Source: Lachnospiraceae bacterium
Lineage (GTDB): Bacteria; Bacillota; Clostridia; Lachnospirales; Lachnospiraceae
Direction of reading: 5' to 3'
DNA length: 64,000 bases
NCBI GenBank assembly: GCA_022792885.1
Contig: JAAWBX010000022.1
Span: forward strand, 1 to 64,000
The position numbers and the translations under genes are program-made. Positions within the stretch are counted from its first letter, which is position 1. The number at the start of each line of letters is the position of its first letter. The notes under the pieces are model-generated. The model saw only the letters and a program-made list of their open reading frames with translations, made no database searches and was not told the origin of the DNA. This document shows, in pieces, positions 17,882 to 25,675 of the stretch.

Positions 17882-17957
17882 ACGCTCTCTCGTCCTTTGC
17901 TCAACTTATCGCCGCCTGCCGGCGACACCGCTACTTACCGGATAGCGATATGTATGC

Positions 17958-17986
17958 ATTATAAAACATATTCCGAACGGAATCAA
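17958..17986 (-). promoter_or_regulatory. Promoter for the LCP gene
   Basis: Minus strand TTGATT, 17-base spacer, TATAAT, about 77 bases before the ATG. Confidence 0.65.
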
Positions 17987-18366
17987 CTAAACTTTTTCTA
18001 TCTATTTTCCGTTCTTTCACAATGGGAAGTTTTCAACCTTCCTTATCTGCCGAAAGCGTAATAGCCGATGTCTTACGAATATAACGCAGCAGGGGCTGAA
18101 ATTTACCCTTTTCCAGCCACTGCTTTGGGAGCCCGGCGGGGAGTGATCGGCCGTGACGATTTCGAAAAAGCCATCCATTTTTCTGACAAAAAATCAAACG
18201 ACAAAGAGCGACACAATCTGTCTCCTTTCTGCCCTTGCATTGGAAAAACCCGCCATTATATAGTGTACTTACCGTCGCTTGACAAGGACACACGGTCGGA
18301 AAAAGGTGAATTTCTGTCCAATAAAAACAGAGAACAATCAATATACATTAAGGAGGTCTTACACAG
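17987..18366. other. Intergenic region upstream of the second Spo0A-C gene
   Basis: About 380 bases between the LCP promoter and the plus-strand Spo0A-C gene with no convincing reading frame. It holds a one-mismatch 0A-like site (TTTCGAA, 18160-18166), a TACCGTCGCTTGACAAGG segment (18270-18287) resembling half of the palindrome at 38445, and the AAGGAGGT ribosome site at 18350. I could not find a good -10/-35 pair for the downstream gene. Confidence 0.4.
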
Positions 18367-18735
18367 ATGGAAAGCAAAGAAGTAAAGCTCATTCACGAAA
18401 CTCTGTTCCGCTTGGGAGCCAACAGTTCTTATCTCGGATTTTCATATGTAACGTCCTGCACCGTCATGGTCCTGGAAAACGAGGAATTTCTCTGCCAAAT
18501 CAAAGTCCCCTACATCGATACCGCTGCCGAATATCGTACAACCTCCAAATGCGTAGAACGAAATATCCGCACACTTTTGACAACAATCTGGTCAAACGGC
18601 AACCGGGATTTACTGACCGAAATCGCCGGCGCACCGCTGCATCGGAGGCCAAAAAACAAAGCGTTCATCGGTATGCTGGCAGATTATGTAAAAAAGGCGG
18701 AATGCCCTCCGGACGCACCACAAAAAACGGAATAA
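18367..18735 (+). CDS. Stand-alone Spo0A C-terminal (effector) domain protein, second copy
   Basis: 122 residues, clearly paralogous to the protein at 16164-16538: LIHETLFRLGANSSYLGFSYVTSCTVMVLE, YRTTSKCVERNIRTLLTTIWSNGN and KNKAFIGMLADYVKK align at the same positions. It is a Spo0A output domain with no receiver. A strong AAGGAGGT lies 9 bases before the ATG. It is transcribed away from the LCP gene with about 485 bases between their starts. The two copies share the fold but differ at many positions, so this is not a recent duplication. DNA-binding function is inferred from Spo0A. Confidence 0.85.
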   Translation: MESKEVKLIHETLFRLGANSSYLGFSYVTSCTVMVLENEEFLCQIKVPYIDTAAEYRTTSKCVERNIRTLLTTIWSNGNRDLLTEIAGAPLHRRPKNKAFIGMLADYVKKAECPPDAPQKTE

Positions 18736-18751
18736 CCTCTTTTTCTTCCCT

Positions 18752-18800
18752 GAAAAACTCCGCCCCCGCTTCGCATACGTCCGGTACGCAAAACGGGGGC
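18752..18800 (-). terminator. Terminator of the carbonic anhydrase gene
   Basis: GC-rich stem GCCCCCG (18762-18768) / CGGGGGC (18794-18800) with a long loop, followed on the minus strand by GGAGTTTTTC. It lies 25 bases past the stop codon. Confidence 0.6.
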
Positions 18801-18824
18801 AGATACTAGAACCGTACGGATCGT

Positions 18825-19394
18825 TTAATCAAAAAATTCTACCGCACCGCTTCCGATATGATAGAAGGCTCCGCACACTTTCAGTCCGTCCGCCTTTTCA
18901 TCCGAAACGCCAAGGCTCTCTTTGATAATCGATACGCTTCTCTCCACATTCAGACAGCAGGCCCGGTATTCGTCCTTTTCATCACCGATGGCCTTGCAAA
19001 TCTCGTCCGTTATGTACTTGACGTACCCTTCGGGAGCGTGCCCCATGGCCGCGCCGACCGCACCGCAATGTTCGTGTCCCAGAACCACAACCAACTTGCA
19101 GCCCAGATGATCGGCCGCATATTCAATGCTTCCCAACTGATGTTTGTCAATTACATTGCCGGCTACCCGGATCACAAACAGCTCGCCGATCCCGGCCGTA
19201 AAAATGCTTTCCGGAATCACGCGCGAATCGGAACAGGTTACGACAACCGCGTAGGGCGCCTGGCCTTCCTCGCAGGTCGTCTTCCGAATCTCGGGGGAAA
19301 TATCTCCCGGATTGGTCTTGGCGGACAGATAGCGTTCATTTCCTTCTTTTAATTTTGTCAGTGCTTCTGCTGCGGATACATGTTCAATCTGCAT
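18825..19394 (-). CDS. Beta-class carbonic anhydrase
   Basis: 189 residues. Zinc site of beta-carbonic anhydrases: Cys in VVTCSDSRVIPE near residue 54 with the Asp-Arg dyad, and HxxC in VLGHEHCGAVGAA near 105-111. The FVIRVAGNVID segment is also typical. The enzyme interconverts CO2 and bicarbonate, supplying carboxylases in an anaerobe. AAAGGAAG precedes the ATG; a promoter is visible at 19460-19488. It appears monocistronic. Confidence 0.95.
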   Translation of the reverse strand: MQIEHVSAAEALTKLKEGNERYLSAKTNPGDISPEIRKTTCEEGQAPYAVVVTCSDSRVIPESIFTAGIGELFVIRVAGNVIDKHQLGSIEYAADHLGCKLVVVLGHEHCGAVGAAMGHAPEGYVKYITDEICKAIGDEKDEYRACCLNVERSVSIIKESLGVSDEKADGLKVCGAFYHIGSGAVEFFD

Positions 19395-19459
19395 AACTTT
19401 TCTTCCTTTCCATTTGATTTTTCAGATCAGAATCTTCCCTGTCGGTTTTATTCTAATCC

Positions 19460-19488
19460 AGTATAGCACAGCGCGAATAAAATTTCAC
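19460..19488 (-). promoter_or_regulatory. Promoter for the carbonic anhydrase gene
   Basis: Minus strand GTGAAA, 17-base spacer, TATACT with an extended TGC in front of the -10; about 65 bases before the ATG. Confidence 0.55.
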
Positions 19489-19513
19489 CTTCGTTTCGCA
19501 AAAAGAAAACGTT

Positions 19514-20677
19514 TTATCTTCCAAAATAAGCGTTCACGCCGTCCGTGATACCGCGCACGATCTGATCCTGAACCGAATCCGAAGCCATCGCCCCGTCGTC
19601 CCCCGGATTACTCATAAATCCCATCTCGATGATGCTGACCGGCATCTGACACCAGTTGATTCCGGTCATGGTATCCGTGATCATCACGCCCCGGTTGCGA
19701 AATCCGGTCTGCGCGCACATATGATTCAGAATCTCGGCCGACAGGCTCTGGCTCTTCTGCGCGATCCCGGCACAATAAGGATTCCCGGTACTCGGAGCCA
19801 TGGTGAGGCTCCCGTTTACCCCGGAATCCGACGAACTGTTGGCATGAACCCGAAGAAAAATATCCGCTCCGTATTCATTCGCCAGCGTCGCCCGCTCCGC
19901 GTTGCTGATATCCACCTCATGCGTCTCCCGAATCATCAGAACCGAATACCCCTGGGCCAGCAAAGCATCCCTGAGCTTCATGGCAACCGTCAGATTCAAC
20001 TGATACTCGTCCAGCCCGCTGACACACCCGCTGGTTCCGCTGGTCACGCGGGCCTTCATCTCCGAAGAACCGGGACCGTTCGGCTCCTTCGTACTGCTCC
20101 CGTGAAGCTGATGGCCCGCGTCGATCGCCACCAGAATCCCGTTCGAACCCTCATGATAAATCCCGGGTCCCGGAATCCCCTGCGCCGACGCCGGACGCTC
20201 CTGCTTCTCTGTGGAAAGATATTCACTGTACACGTAAGCGGTCTCGCCCCGGTACGTGACCCTCGACCAGCCGTTTTCCCCCACGCCCGTCCGCAAAAGC
20301 TCCTCGTTCCAATCCAGCACCCCGAGTTTTTCCGCATCGGTACCGGGACCTTTTCTCACGTTTACCTGGGACGTCGTGGCGTAAACCGTCTCGTTTACTT
20401 CCGCATACGCCGATTCCGTCTCCGGAGGCGCCGTCGCTTCCGGCGTCGTCTCCGCTTCGGAAGGCGCCGTTTCCCCCTGCGCGCTCTCCGATGTTTCCGG
20501 CGATTCCGTCTCCGGTTTTTCGGTCGAAATCGTGCAAAACGCATTCTGACTCTGCCCGTCCGCAAACGATCCGCTCTGCGTCCCCTTACCTTCTTTCCCG
20601 CAGGCGGCAAGAAGAAAAAGAAACGCCAGGCACAATAACATCACCCGGATCCTTTTTTTATTCCCGAAAGTTCTCAT
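19514..20677 (-). CDS. Lipoprotein N-acetylmuramoyl-L-alanine amidase with SH3 domain
   Basis: 387 residues from ATG 20677 (AGGGGAA upstream; an in-frame GTG at 20692 overlaps the mnmA stop). The signal peptide ends in a lipobox, FLLAAC, near residue 25. A Glu/Thr/Ala/Pro-rich linker (about 45-95) leads to a bacterial SH3 domain (VNVRKGPGTDAEKLGVL near 108) and an amidase_3 domain: VAIDAGHQLHG near 185, DIFLRVHANSSSDSG near 275 and SIIEMGFMSNPGDD near 355. It should cleave peptidoglycan stems at the membrane surface. It follows mnmA closely and may be read from the same transcript. Confidence 0.9.
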   Translation of the reverse strand: MRTFGNKKRIRVMLLCLAFLFLLAACGKEGKGTQSGSFADGQSQNAFCTISTEKPETESPETSESAQGETAPSEAETTPEATAPPETESAYAEVNETVYATTSQVNVRKGPGTDAEKLGVLDWNEELLRTGVGENGWSRVTYRGETAYVYSEYLSTEKQERPASAQGIPGPGIYHEGSNGILVAIDAGHQLHGSSTKEPNGPGSSEMKARVTSGTSGCVSGLDEYQLNLTVAMKLRDALLAQGYSVLMIRETHEVDISNAERATLANEYGADIFLRVHANSSSDSGVNGSLTMAPSTGNPYCAGIAQKSQSLSAEILNHMCAQTGFRNRGVMITDTMTGINWCQMPVSIIEMGFMSNPGDDGAMASDSVQDQIVRGITDGVNAYFGR

Positions 20678-20688
20678 ATAGGTTCCCC

Positions 20689-21768
20689 TCACTCCATTCC
20701 TCTCTCAATCGTTCCGCCGCCCAGCACACAGCCGTCCCGGTAAAAAACAACAGCCTGTCCCGGCGTCGCCGCGCGAACCGGCTCCGAAAAATAACACTTA
20801 GCTTCGTCCGGGCCGGTCCGCCTCACCAGACAGCGGGCCCCCTTGTGGTTGTAGCGAATCTTTGCCGTCACTTCCTCCTCCGGAAAATCCGGCTCGGCCA
20901 TAAAATGAAGCCCCTTACAGATCAAATGCCCGGTGAAGACTTCCTCCGCCTCCCCGATCACCACCTCGTCCGTCTCCGGCCGGATTTCCGTCACGAAAAC
21001 CGGATGCCCCATCGCCAGATTCAGCCCCTTCCTCTGACCGATCGTATAATGTGTAATGCCTTTATGACGTCCCAGCACACGGCCTTTTCGATCCACGAAA
21101 TTCCCCTCCGGCACGGCCCCGCAAAGCTCCCGGTCCAGAAAAGCCCCGTAATCGTTGTCCGGAATAAAACAGATCTCCTGGCTGTCCGGCTTATGCGCCA
21201 CCAAAAGCCCCAGCTCCTCTGCGATTCCCCGAACTTCTTCTTTCGTGTATTCTCCCAGCGGCATCCAGGTACGGGCCAACTGCTCCTGGGTCAGGCCGTA
21301 CAACGCGTACGTCTGATCCTTCTCCGCCGTTTTCGCCGTCTTCAGCGTATAACGACCGTTCGGCCCCTTAACCACCCCGGCATAATGGCCGGTGGCGATT
21401 CCGTCCGCCCCGATGGACAAAGCCCGGCTCAAAAGCGCCTCCCATTTCACATAGCGATTACAGGCAATACAGGGATTCGGCGTCCGGCCCAAACGATATT
21501 CCCGAACAAAATAATCTATCACCCGACGCTTAAATTCATCCCGGAAATTCATCACATAATGAGGAATCCCCAGCGCATGCGCGACCCTTCTGGCATCCTC
21601 CACGGCAGAAAGACCGCAGCAGCCTCCGTCCCCGGAAACCTCTGCGGTATTTTCTTCCTGCCAGATCTGCATCGTCACCCCGATCACGTCATAGCCGTCT
21701 TTTTTCAACAAATAAGCGGCCACGGAAGAATCCACGCCCCCCGACATCCCGACGACTATTTTTTTCAT
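20689..21768 (-). CDS. mnmA: tRNA-specific 2-thiouridylase MnmA
   Basis: 359 residues. PP-loop VGMSGGVDSSVAAYLL at residue 7; catalytic Cys in RTPNPCIACNRYVKWE near 102 and second Cys in SQEICFIPDNDYG near 197; FPRTGP-like end domain with KIRYNHKGARCLV. MnmA thiolates the wobble uridine of Lys, Glu and Gln tRNAs with sulfur passed on from a cysteine desulfurase. Its ATG overlaps the stop of the NifU-like gene (TGATG), and nifS lies next upstream, so sulfur donor, scaffold and acceptor enzyme are co-transcribed. Confidence 0.95.
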   Translation of the reverse strand: MKKIVVGMSGGVDSSVAAYLLKKDGYDVIGVTMQIWQEENTAEVSGDGGCCGLSAVEDARRVAHALGIPHYVMNFRDEFKRRVIDYFVREYRLGRTPNPCIACNRYVKWEALLSRALSIGADGIATGHYAGVVKGPNGRYTLKTAKTAEKDQTYALYGLTQEQLARTWMPLGEYTKEEVRGIAEELGLLVAHKPDSQEICFIPDNDYGAFLDRELCGAVPEGNFVDRKGRVLGRHKGITHYTIGQRKGLNLAMGHPVFVTEIRPETDEVVIGEAEEVFTGHLICKGLHFMAEPDFPEEEVTAKIRYNHKGARCLVRRTGPDEAKCYFSEPVRAATPGQAVVFYRDGCVLGGGTIERGME

Positions 21769-22214
21769 CAGTACTCTTCCTCTGCGGCTTCCTCATGCTC
21801 GCTGATATCGTTTACCGGACGCGCCAGACCTTCGATCACAATCCCGTGTTTTTCCGCGTAATCCCACAAAGCCGCATGGATTGCCTCCTCCGCCAGCAAA
21901 GAACAATGTACCTTTACGGGCGGAAGACCGTCCAAAGCCTCCATAACCGCCTTGTTGGTAACTTCCAGAGCCTCCCGGACGGTCTTCCCTTTCACCAGTT
22001 CCGTCGCCATGCTGCTGGTGGCCACCGCGGCTCCACAGCCGAAAGTTTTAAATTTCGCCTCCCGGATAATCTCGTTTTCATCAATATCCAGATACATCCG
22101 CATGATATCGCCGCACTTGGCGTTCCCTACGGTACCTACGCCGCTGGCCTCCTCCATCTCACCCATATTCCGCGGGTGCTGAAAATGATCCATGACTTTT
22201 TCGCTGTACTGCAT
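21768..22214 (-). CDS. iscU: IscU/NifU-like Fe-S cluster scaffold
   Basis: 148 residues. The three conserved cluster-ligand cysteines are present: GNAKCGDIM near residue 34, TFGCGAAVATSSMA near 61 and KVHCSLLAEEAI near 104, with the conserved Asp after the first Cys. The C-terminus carries an acidic tail after the usual end. The protein assembles Fe-S clusters with NifS. AGGAGG precedes ATG. Lies 22 bases after nifS and overlaps mnmA by one base. It could equally be named nifU (N-terminal domain only). Confidence 0.92.
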   Translation of the reverse strand: MQYSEKVMDHFQHPRNMGEMEEASGVGTVGNAKCGDIMRMYLDIDENEIIREAKFKTFGCGAAVATSSMATELVKGKTVREALEVTNKAVMEALDGLPPVKVHCSLLAEEAIHAALWDYAEKHGIVIEGLARPVNDISEHEEAAEEEY

Positions 22215-22236
22215 TGTATTTTCCTCCTGAAATCTC

Positions 22237-23430
22237 TTAACGTTCTTTTTTCTCTCTCATAAAATCCTCGTACAAAGGCGACATATCCCGCAGACGGGCC
22301 ACGATCTCTTTCAACTGATCCACCACATAATCGATATCCTCTTTTGTCGTCTCGTCGCTTAAGGTCAGTCTCAACGACCCGTGAGCGATCTCGTGAGGCA
22401 GGCCGATCGCCAGCAACACGTGTGACGGATCCAGGGACCCCGAAGTGCAGGCCGAACCGCTGGCCCCGCAGATTCCCGCCATATCCAGCATAATCAAAAG
22501 AGACTCCCCCTCAATAAACTGGAAGCAGAAATTCGCGTTGTTCGGCAGGCGCTTCGTCCGGTGGCCGTTCAAACGCACGTAGGGAATCTCCGTCAGGACC
22601 CTGTCGATCAGATAATCCCGCAAAGCGGTAACCTCTTCCATGTCTTTCCCCATGGAATCCTGATGCATGCCCGCCGCTTTCGCCAGCCCCACAATGTACG
22701 GAATATTCTCCGTACCGGCCCGGCGGCGGCGTTCCTGAGCGCCTCCGTGAATAAAAGAGCCGATTTTTACGCCTTTGCGGATATAAAGAAACCCGACGCC
22801 CTTCGGCGCGTTGATCTTATGGCCGCTGGCGCTCAACATATCAATATTCATCTCGTCCACCTGAATCGGAACATGGCCATATGCCTGAACCGCGTCCGTA
22901 TGAAAAAGAATCCCCCGCTCCTTCGCGATCGCCCCGATCTCTTTGACCGGCTCAATGGTCCCGATCTCATTGTTGGCAAACATCACCGAGATCAGGATCG
23001 TCGTCGGACGGATCGCCGCTTTTAGAACGTCCAGATCTACCCGGCCAAATTCATCCACATCCAGATATGTCACTTCAAATCCCCGCTTTTCCAGATATTC
23101 CCCGGTGTGCAGGATCGCGTGGTGTTCGATCTTCGTCGTGATAATATGATTCCCTTTGTCCTGATACGCTTCGGCCGCCGCCTTCAACGCCCAGTTATCC
23201 GCTTCGGTGCCGCAACTGGTAAAATAGATCTCTTCCGGCTTCGCGCCAAGAGACTCGGCGATCGTTTCCCTCGCCTTCCGAATCGGTTCTTTCATATTAG
23301 AAGCAAATTCATAAACGGCGGAGGCATTCCCGTACTGCTCGGTAAAATAGGGAAGCATGGCTTCAACGACTTCCGGCTTGCAACGGGTCGTCGCCGCGTT
23401 ATCCAGATAGATCATCTTCGTTTTTTCCAT
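22237..23430 (-). CDS. nifS: Cysteine desulfurase (NifS/IscS)
   Basis: 397 residues, class-V PLP enzyme. YLDNAATTRCKPEVVEAML at the N-terminus, TSCGTEADNWAL near 70, PLP-binding His and Lys in IKIEHHAIL-like and SASGHKINAPKGVGF near 200, and the catalytic cysteine loop ASGSACTSGS near 325. It takes sulfur from cysteine for Fe-S assembly and tRNA thiolation. AAAGGAG precedes ATG. Sits between the Rrf2 regulator and the scaffold gene in an isc-type operon. Confidence 0.95.
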   Translation of the reverse strand: MEKTKMIYLDNAATTRCKPEVVEAMLPYFTEQYGNASAVYEFASNMKEPIRKARETIAESLGAKPEEIYFTSCGTEADNWALKAAAEAYQDKGNHIITTKIEHHAILHTGEYLEKRGFEVTYLDVDEFGRVDLDVLKAAIRPTTILISVMFANNEIGTIEPVKEIGAIAKERGILFHTDAVQAYGHVPIQVDEMNIDMLSASGHKINAPKGVGFLYIRKGVKIGSFIHGGAQERRRRAGTENIPYIVGLAKAAGMHQDSMGKDMEEVTALRDYLIDRVLTEIPYVRLNGHRTKRLPNNANFCFQFIEGESLLIMLDMAGICGASGSACTSGSLDPSHVLLAIGLPHEIAHGSLRLTLSDETTKEDIDYVVDQLKEIVARLRDMSPLYEDFMREKKER

Positions 23431-23504
23431 TGTATTTCTCCTTTTTCTTTTCTTCTATTATATTCATATCATACCACCGCTTGACAGGAGCACGCGTACC
23501 CTCA

Positions 23505-23963
23505 TCAAACGACGGTGCCCTCGGAAACGGAAAAGCCGTCGTTCAGCGCGCGGCTTAAGGCCACCAGCTCGTCCAGATAAATATGATTCACCGTATCCTC
23601 AATGCTCCGGTAGATCTTCTGCCAGACATACTTTGTAACGCAGCTTCCGGAAACTTCACAGGAAACGTTCTCCTCATCCAGCCCGGCACAATCAATGGGC
23701 TTTAAATCGCCTTCCAGGACCAAAAGCACCTCCCCCACCGAGATCTCCTCCGGTTTCTTCGCCAGAAGATAACCTCCCGACGCACCCCGGACGCTTCTTA
23801 CCAGGCCGGCCTTCTTCAGCTTCCCGATCAACTGCTCCAGATACCGTTCCGCGATATTCTGCCTTCCGGCAATGCTGTGGATCGATACCGGCCCGTCTTC
23901 GCTGTGTACCGCCAGATCCACCATCGCGCGCAGCCCGTATCTTCCTTTTGTGGAAAGAATCAT
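23505..23963 (-). CDS. Rrf2 family transcriptional regulator, IscR-like
   Basis: 152 residues. Winged helix at the N-terminus (STKGRYGLRAMVDLAVHS, AERYLEQLIGKLKKAGLVRSVRGASGGYLL). Three cysteines at about 96, 105 and 111 (DCAGLDEENVSC, GSC) match the spacing that holds the [2Fe-2S] cluster in IscR. It most likely senses Fe-S status and controls the nifS-nifU-mnmA genes that follow. Its promoter (24017-24045) is a near-consensus one. No histidine ligand can be named by eye. CymR-type cysteine regulation is the main alternative, but the cysteines favour IscR. Confidence 0.88.
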   Translation of the reverse strand: MILSTKGRYGLRAMVDLAVHSEDGPVSIHSIAGRQNIAERYLEQLIGKLKKAGLVRSVRGASGGYLLAKKPEEISVGEVLLVLEGDLKPIDCAGLDEENVSCEVSGSCVTKYVWQKIYRSIEDTVNHIYLDELVALSRALNDGFSVSEGTVV

Positions 23964-24016
23964 CGCCTCACCTTCCGTCTAATTCCTAGTATTTTAATCG
24001 GATTTTGTCTTTATTC

Positions 24017-24045
24017 AGAATAGCACCGCTCTTTTCGTTTGTCAA
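24017..24045 (-). promoter_or_regulatory. Promoter for the rrf2-nifS-nifU-mnmA genes
   Basis: Minus strand TTGACA, 17-base spacer, TATTCT. The leader then contains ATTAAAATACTAGGAATT (about 23982-23999), an imperfect A/T dyad that could be an Rrf2 operator. Confidence 0.7.
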
Positions 24046-24106
24046 GCCATTGTCCTATTTATTTTTCCCATGGAATATACTGTAAAAAATGCTGTGGAGC
24101 GCTTTT

Positions 24107-25672
24107 ATGAAATCTTTCCCGCATAAATTGTCCTTTTTGAAAAATCCCCTGCTTTTCGGTACGTTATTGCTCACCGGAACGGGGATTCTTGTCCGCATCA
24201 TCGGTTTTTTTTACCGAATCTACCTGTCCCGGACCATCGGCGCCGAAGGTATGGGACTCTATCAGCTTATTTTCCCCGCTTACAACGTCTGTTATGCTCT
24301 GTGCTGCAGTTCCGTCCAGACGGCCGTTTCCCGCTTTGTCGCCGTGGAAAGCGCCAAAGGAAGCAGCGGACAATCCAAAAATTACCTGACTGCCGGTATG
24401 TTTCTGTCCCTGCTCGTCTCTCTTTCGCTGACCGTCGGGCTCTATCAGGGAAGCGCCTTCGTCGCCTCCCGGCTGCTCTTAGAGCCCCGCTGCGAACCGC
24501 TGCTTCCCATTCTTGCCCTGGCGCTCCCTTTTAATGCGATTCACGCCTGCGCCTACGGCTATTATTACGGACGAAAAAAAGCGGAAGTACCCGCTCTCTC
24601 CCAGCTTTTTGAGCAGATCGTCCGCGTTCTCGTCGTCGTAGCCCTCTGTGAAAACAGCCGCATCCAAGGAGGCGCTCCCACCGTCGCCTTCGCCGTGACC
24701 GGCCTGGTTCTGGGCGAGATCGCCGCCCTTTTATTCTCCCTCGTATGCCTGGCAAGGCTTCTGAGCGCGGAAAAACATACCGCGAAAGCGGATTCCTCCG
24801 TCCTCTCCTCTTTTCCGGGCCTGTTTTCCCACGCCGGACAGCTTCTAAAACTCTACCTCCCCCTGTGCGCAAACCGGCTGACCATCAATCTGCTTCAAAG
24901 CATGGAAGCCGTCCTGATTCCGGGAAGCCTTCAGCTTTTCGGCCTTGGCTCCTCCGAGGCCTTAAGCCTGTACGGCGTTTTCACGGGAATGTCCCTCCCG
25001 TTTATTTTATTTCCCACCGCCGTGACCAACTCGCTGGCCGTTATGCTGCTGCCCGCCATCGCGGAAGCGGGGGAACGGGGCGACCTGGAAAAAATCTCCC
25101 GCACAACCGGCATGACCATCCGCTATTGCCTATATATCGGAATCTTGTTTACCGGGATCTTCTTCTGCTTCGGCCCGGATATGGGGCAGATCATCTTCGG
25201 AAACGCCGAAGCCGGACGTTTTATCTCCATCCTGGCCTGGCTCTGCCCTTTTTTATACCTCTCCGGCACGGTTTCGAGTATTTTAAACGGACTCGGGAAA
25301 GCCGGAAACGTGTTCCTTCACTCCCTCGGAGGGCTAAGCCTGCGCCTGGCCTTCGTCGTATTCGGGATTCCCCGTTTCGGAATCACGGCTTACCTCTACG
25401 GAACCCTGGCCGGCGAACTCCTGATCACGGCCCTTCATGTAACCTGTTTCTGCAAAGATTTTCCTCTGGCTTTCCGGGCCGGCTATACGCTGATCCGTCC
25501 CATGGCGGCCTGCGTCCTCTGCCGGTTCTTAATCGGAGCCCTCGCCAAAAAAACGGCCGGGACAATCTTCGGAATCCCGTTTTTTACCCTGGCCGCCCAT
25601 TGCGCGCTCTTCGCCGCCGCCTACCTTCTGATTCTTTTTCTCACGAAAAACAGCGAACTGGAAGCCCGGTAA
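24107..25672 (+). CDS. spoVB: SpoVB-like polysaccharide flippase
   Basis: 521 residues with about 14 membrane segments in the MOP (MATE/PST) flippase superfamily. FYRIYLSRTIGAEGMGLYQLIFPAYNV near residue 25-55 is the hallmark start of SpoVB/MurJ-like proteins in Clostridia. SpoVB is needed for spore-cortex peptidoglycan synthesis, probably moving lipid-linked precursors. I chose ATG 24107 (GTGGAGC at 6 bases); ATG 24089 is an alternative. Divergent from the rrf2 gene. Convergent with ligA, with only 3 bases between stops and no terminator visible. Other paralogues flip vegetative polysaccharides, so spore role is inferred. Confidence 0.85.
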   Translation: MKSFPHKLSFLKNPLLFGTLLLTGTGILVRIIGFFYRIYLSRTIGAEGMGLYQLIFPAYNVCYALCCSSVQTAVSRFVAVESAKGSSGQSKNYLTAGMFLSLLVSLSLTVGLYQGSAFVASRLLLEPRCEPLLPILALALPFNAIHACAYGYYYGRKKAEVPALSQLFEQIVRVLVVVALCENSRIQGGAPTVAFAVTGLVLGEIAALLFSLVCLARLLSAEKHTAKADSSVLSSFPGLFSHAGQLLKLYLPLCANRLTINLLQSMEAVLIPGSLQLFGLGSSEALSLYGVFTGMSLPFILFPTAVTNSLAVMLLPAIAEAGERGDLEKISRTTGMTIRYCLYIGILFTGIFFCFGPDMGQIIFGNAEAGRFISILAWLCPFLYLSGTVSSILNGLGKAGNVFLHSLGGLSLRLAFVVFGIPRFGITAYLYGTLAGELLITALHVTCFCKDFPLAFRAGYTLIRPMAACVLCRFLIGALAKKTAGTIFGIPFFTLAAHCALFAAAYLLILFLTKNSELEAR

Positions 25673-25675
25673 CCC

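Noticed and set aside
18279..18310. TTGACA as -35 of the second Spo0A-C gene
   Set aside because: No -10 lies at 16-18 bases, and the hexamer belongs to the TACCGTCGCTTGACA repeat motif.
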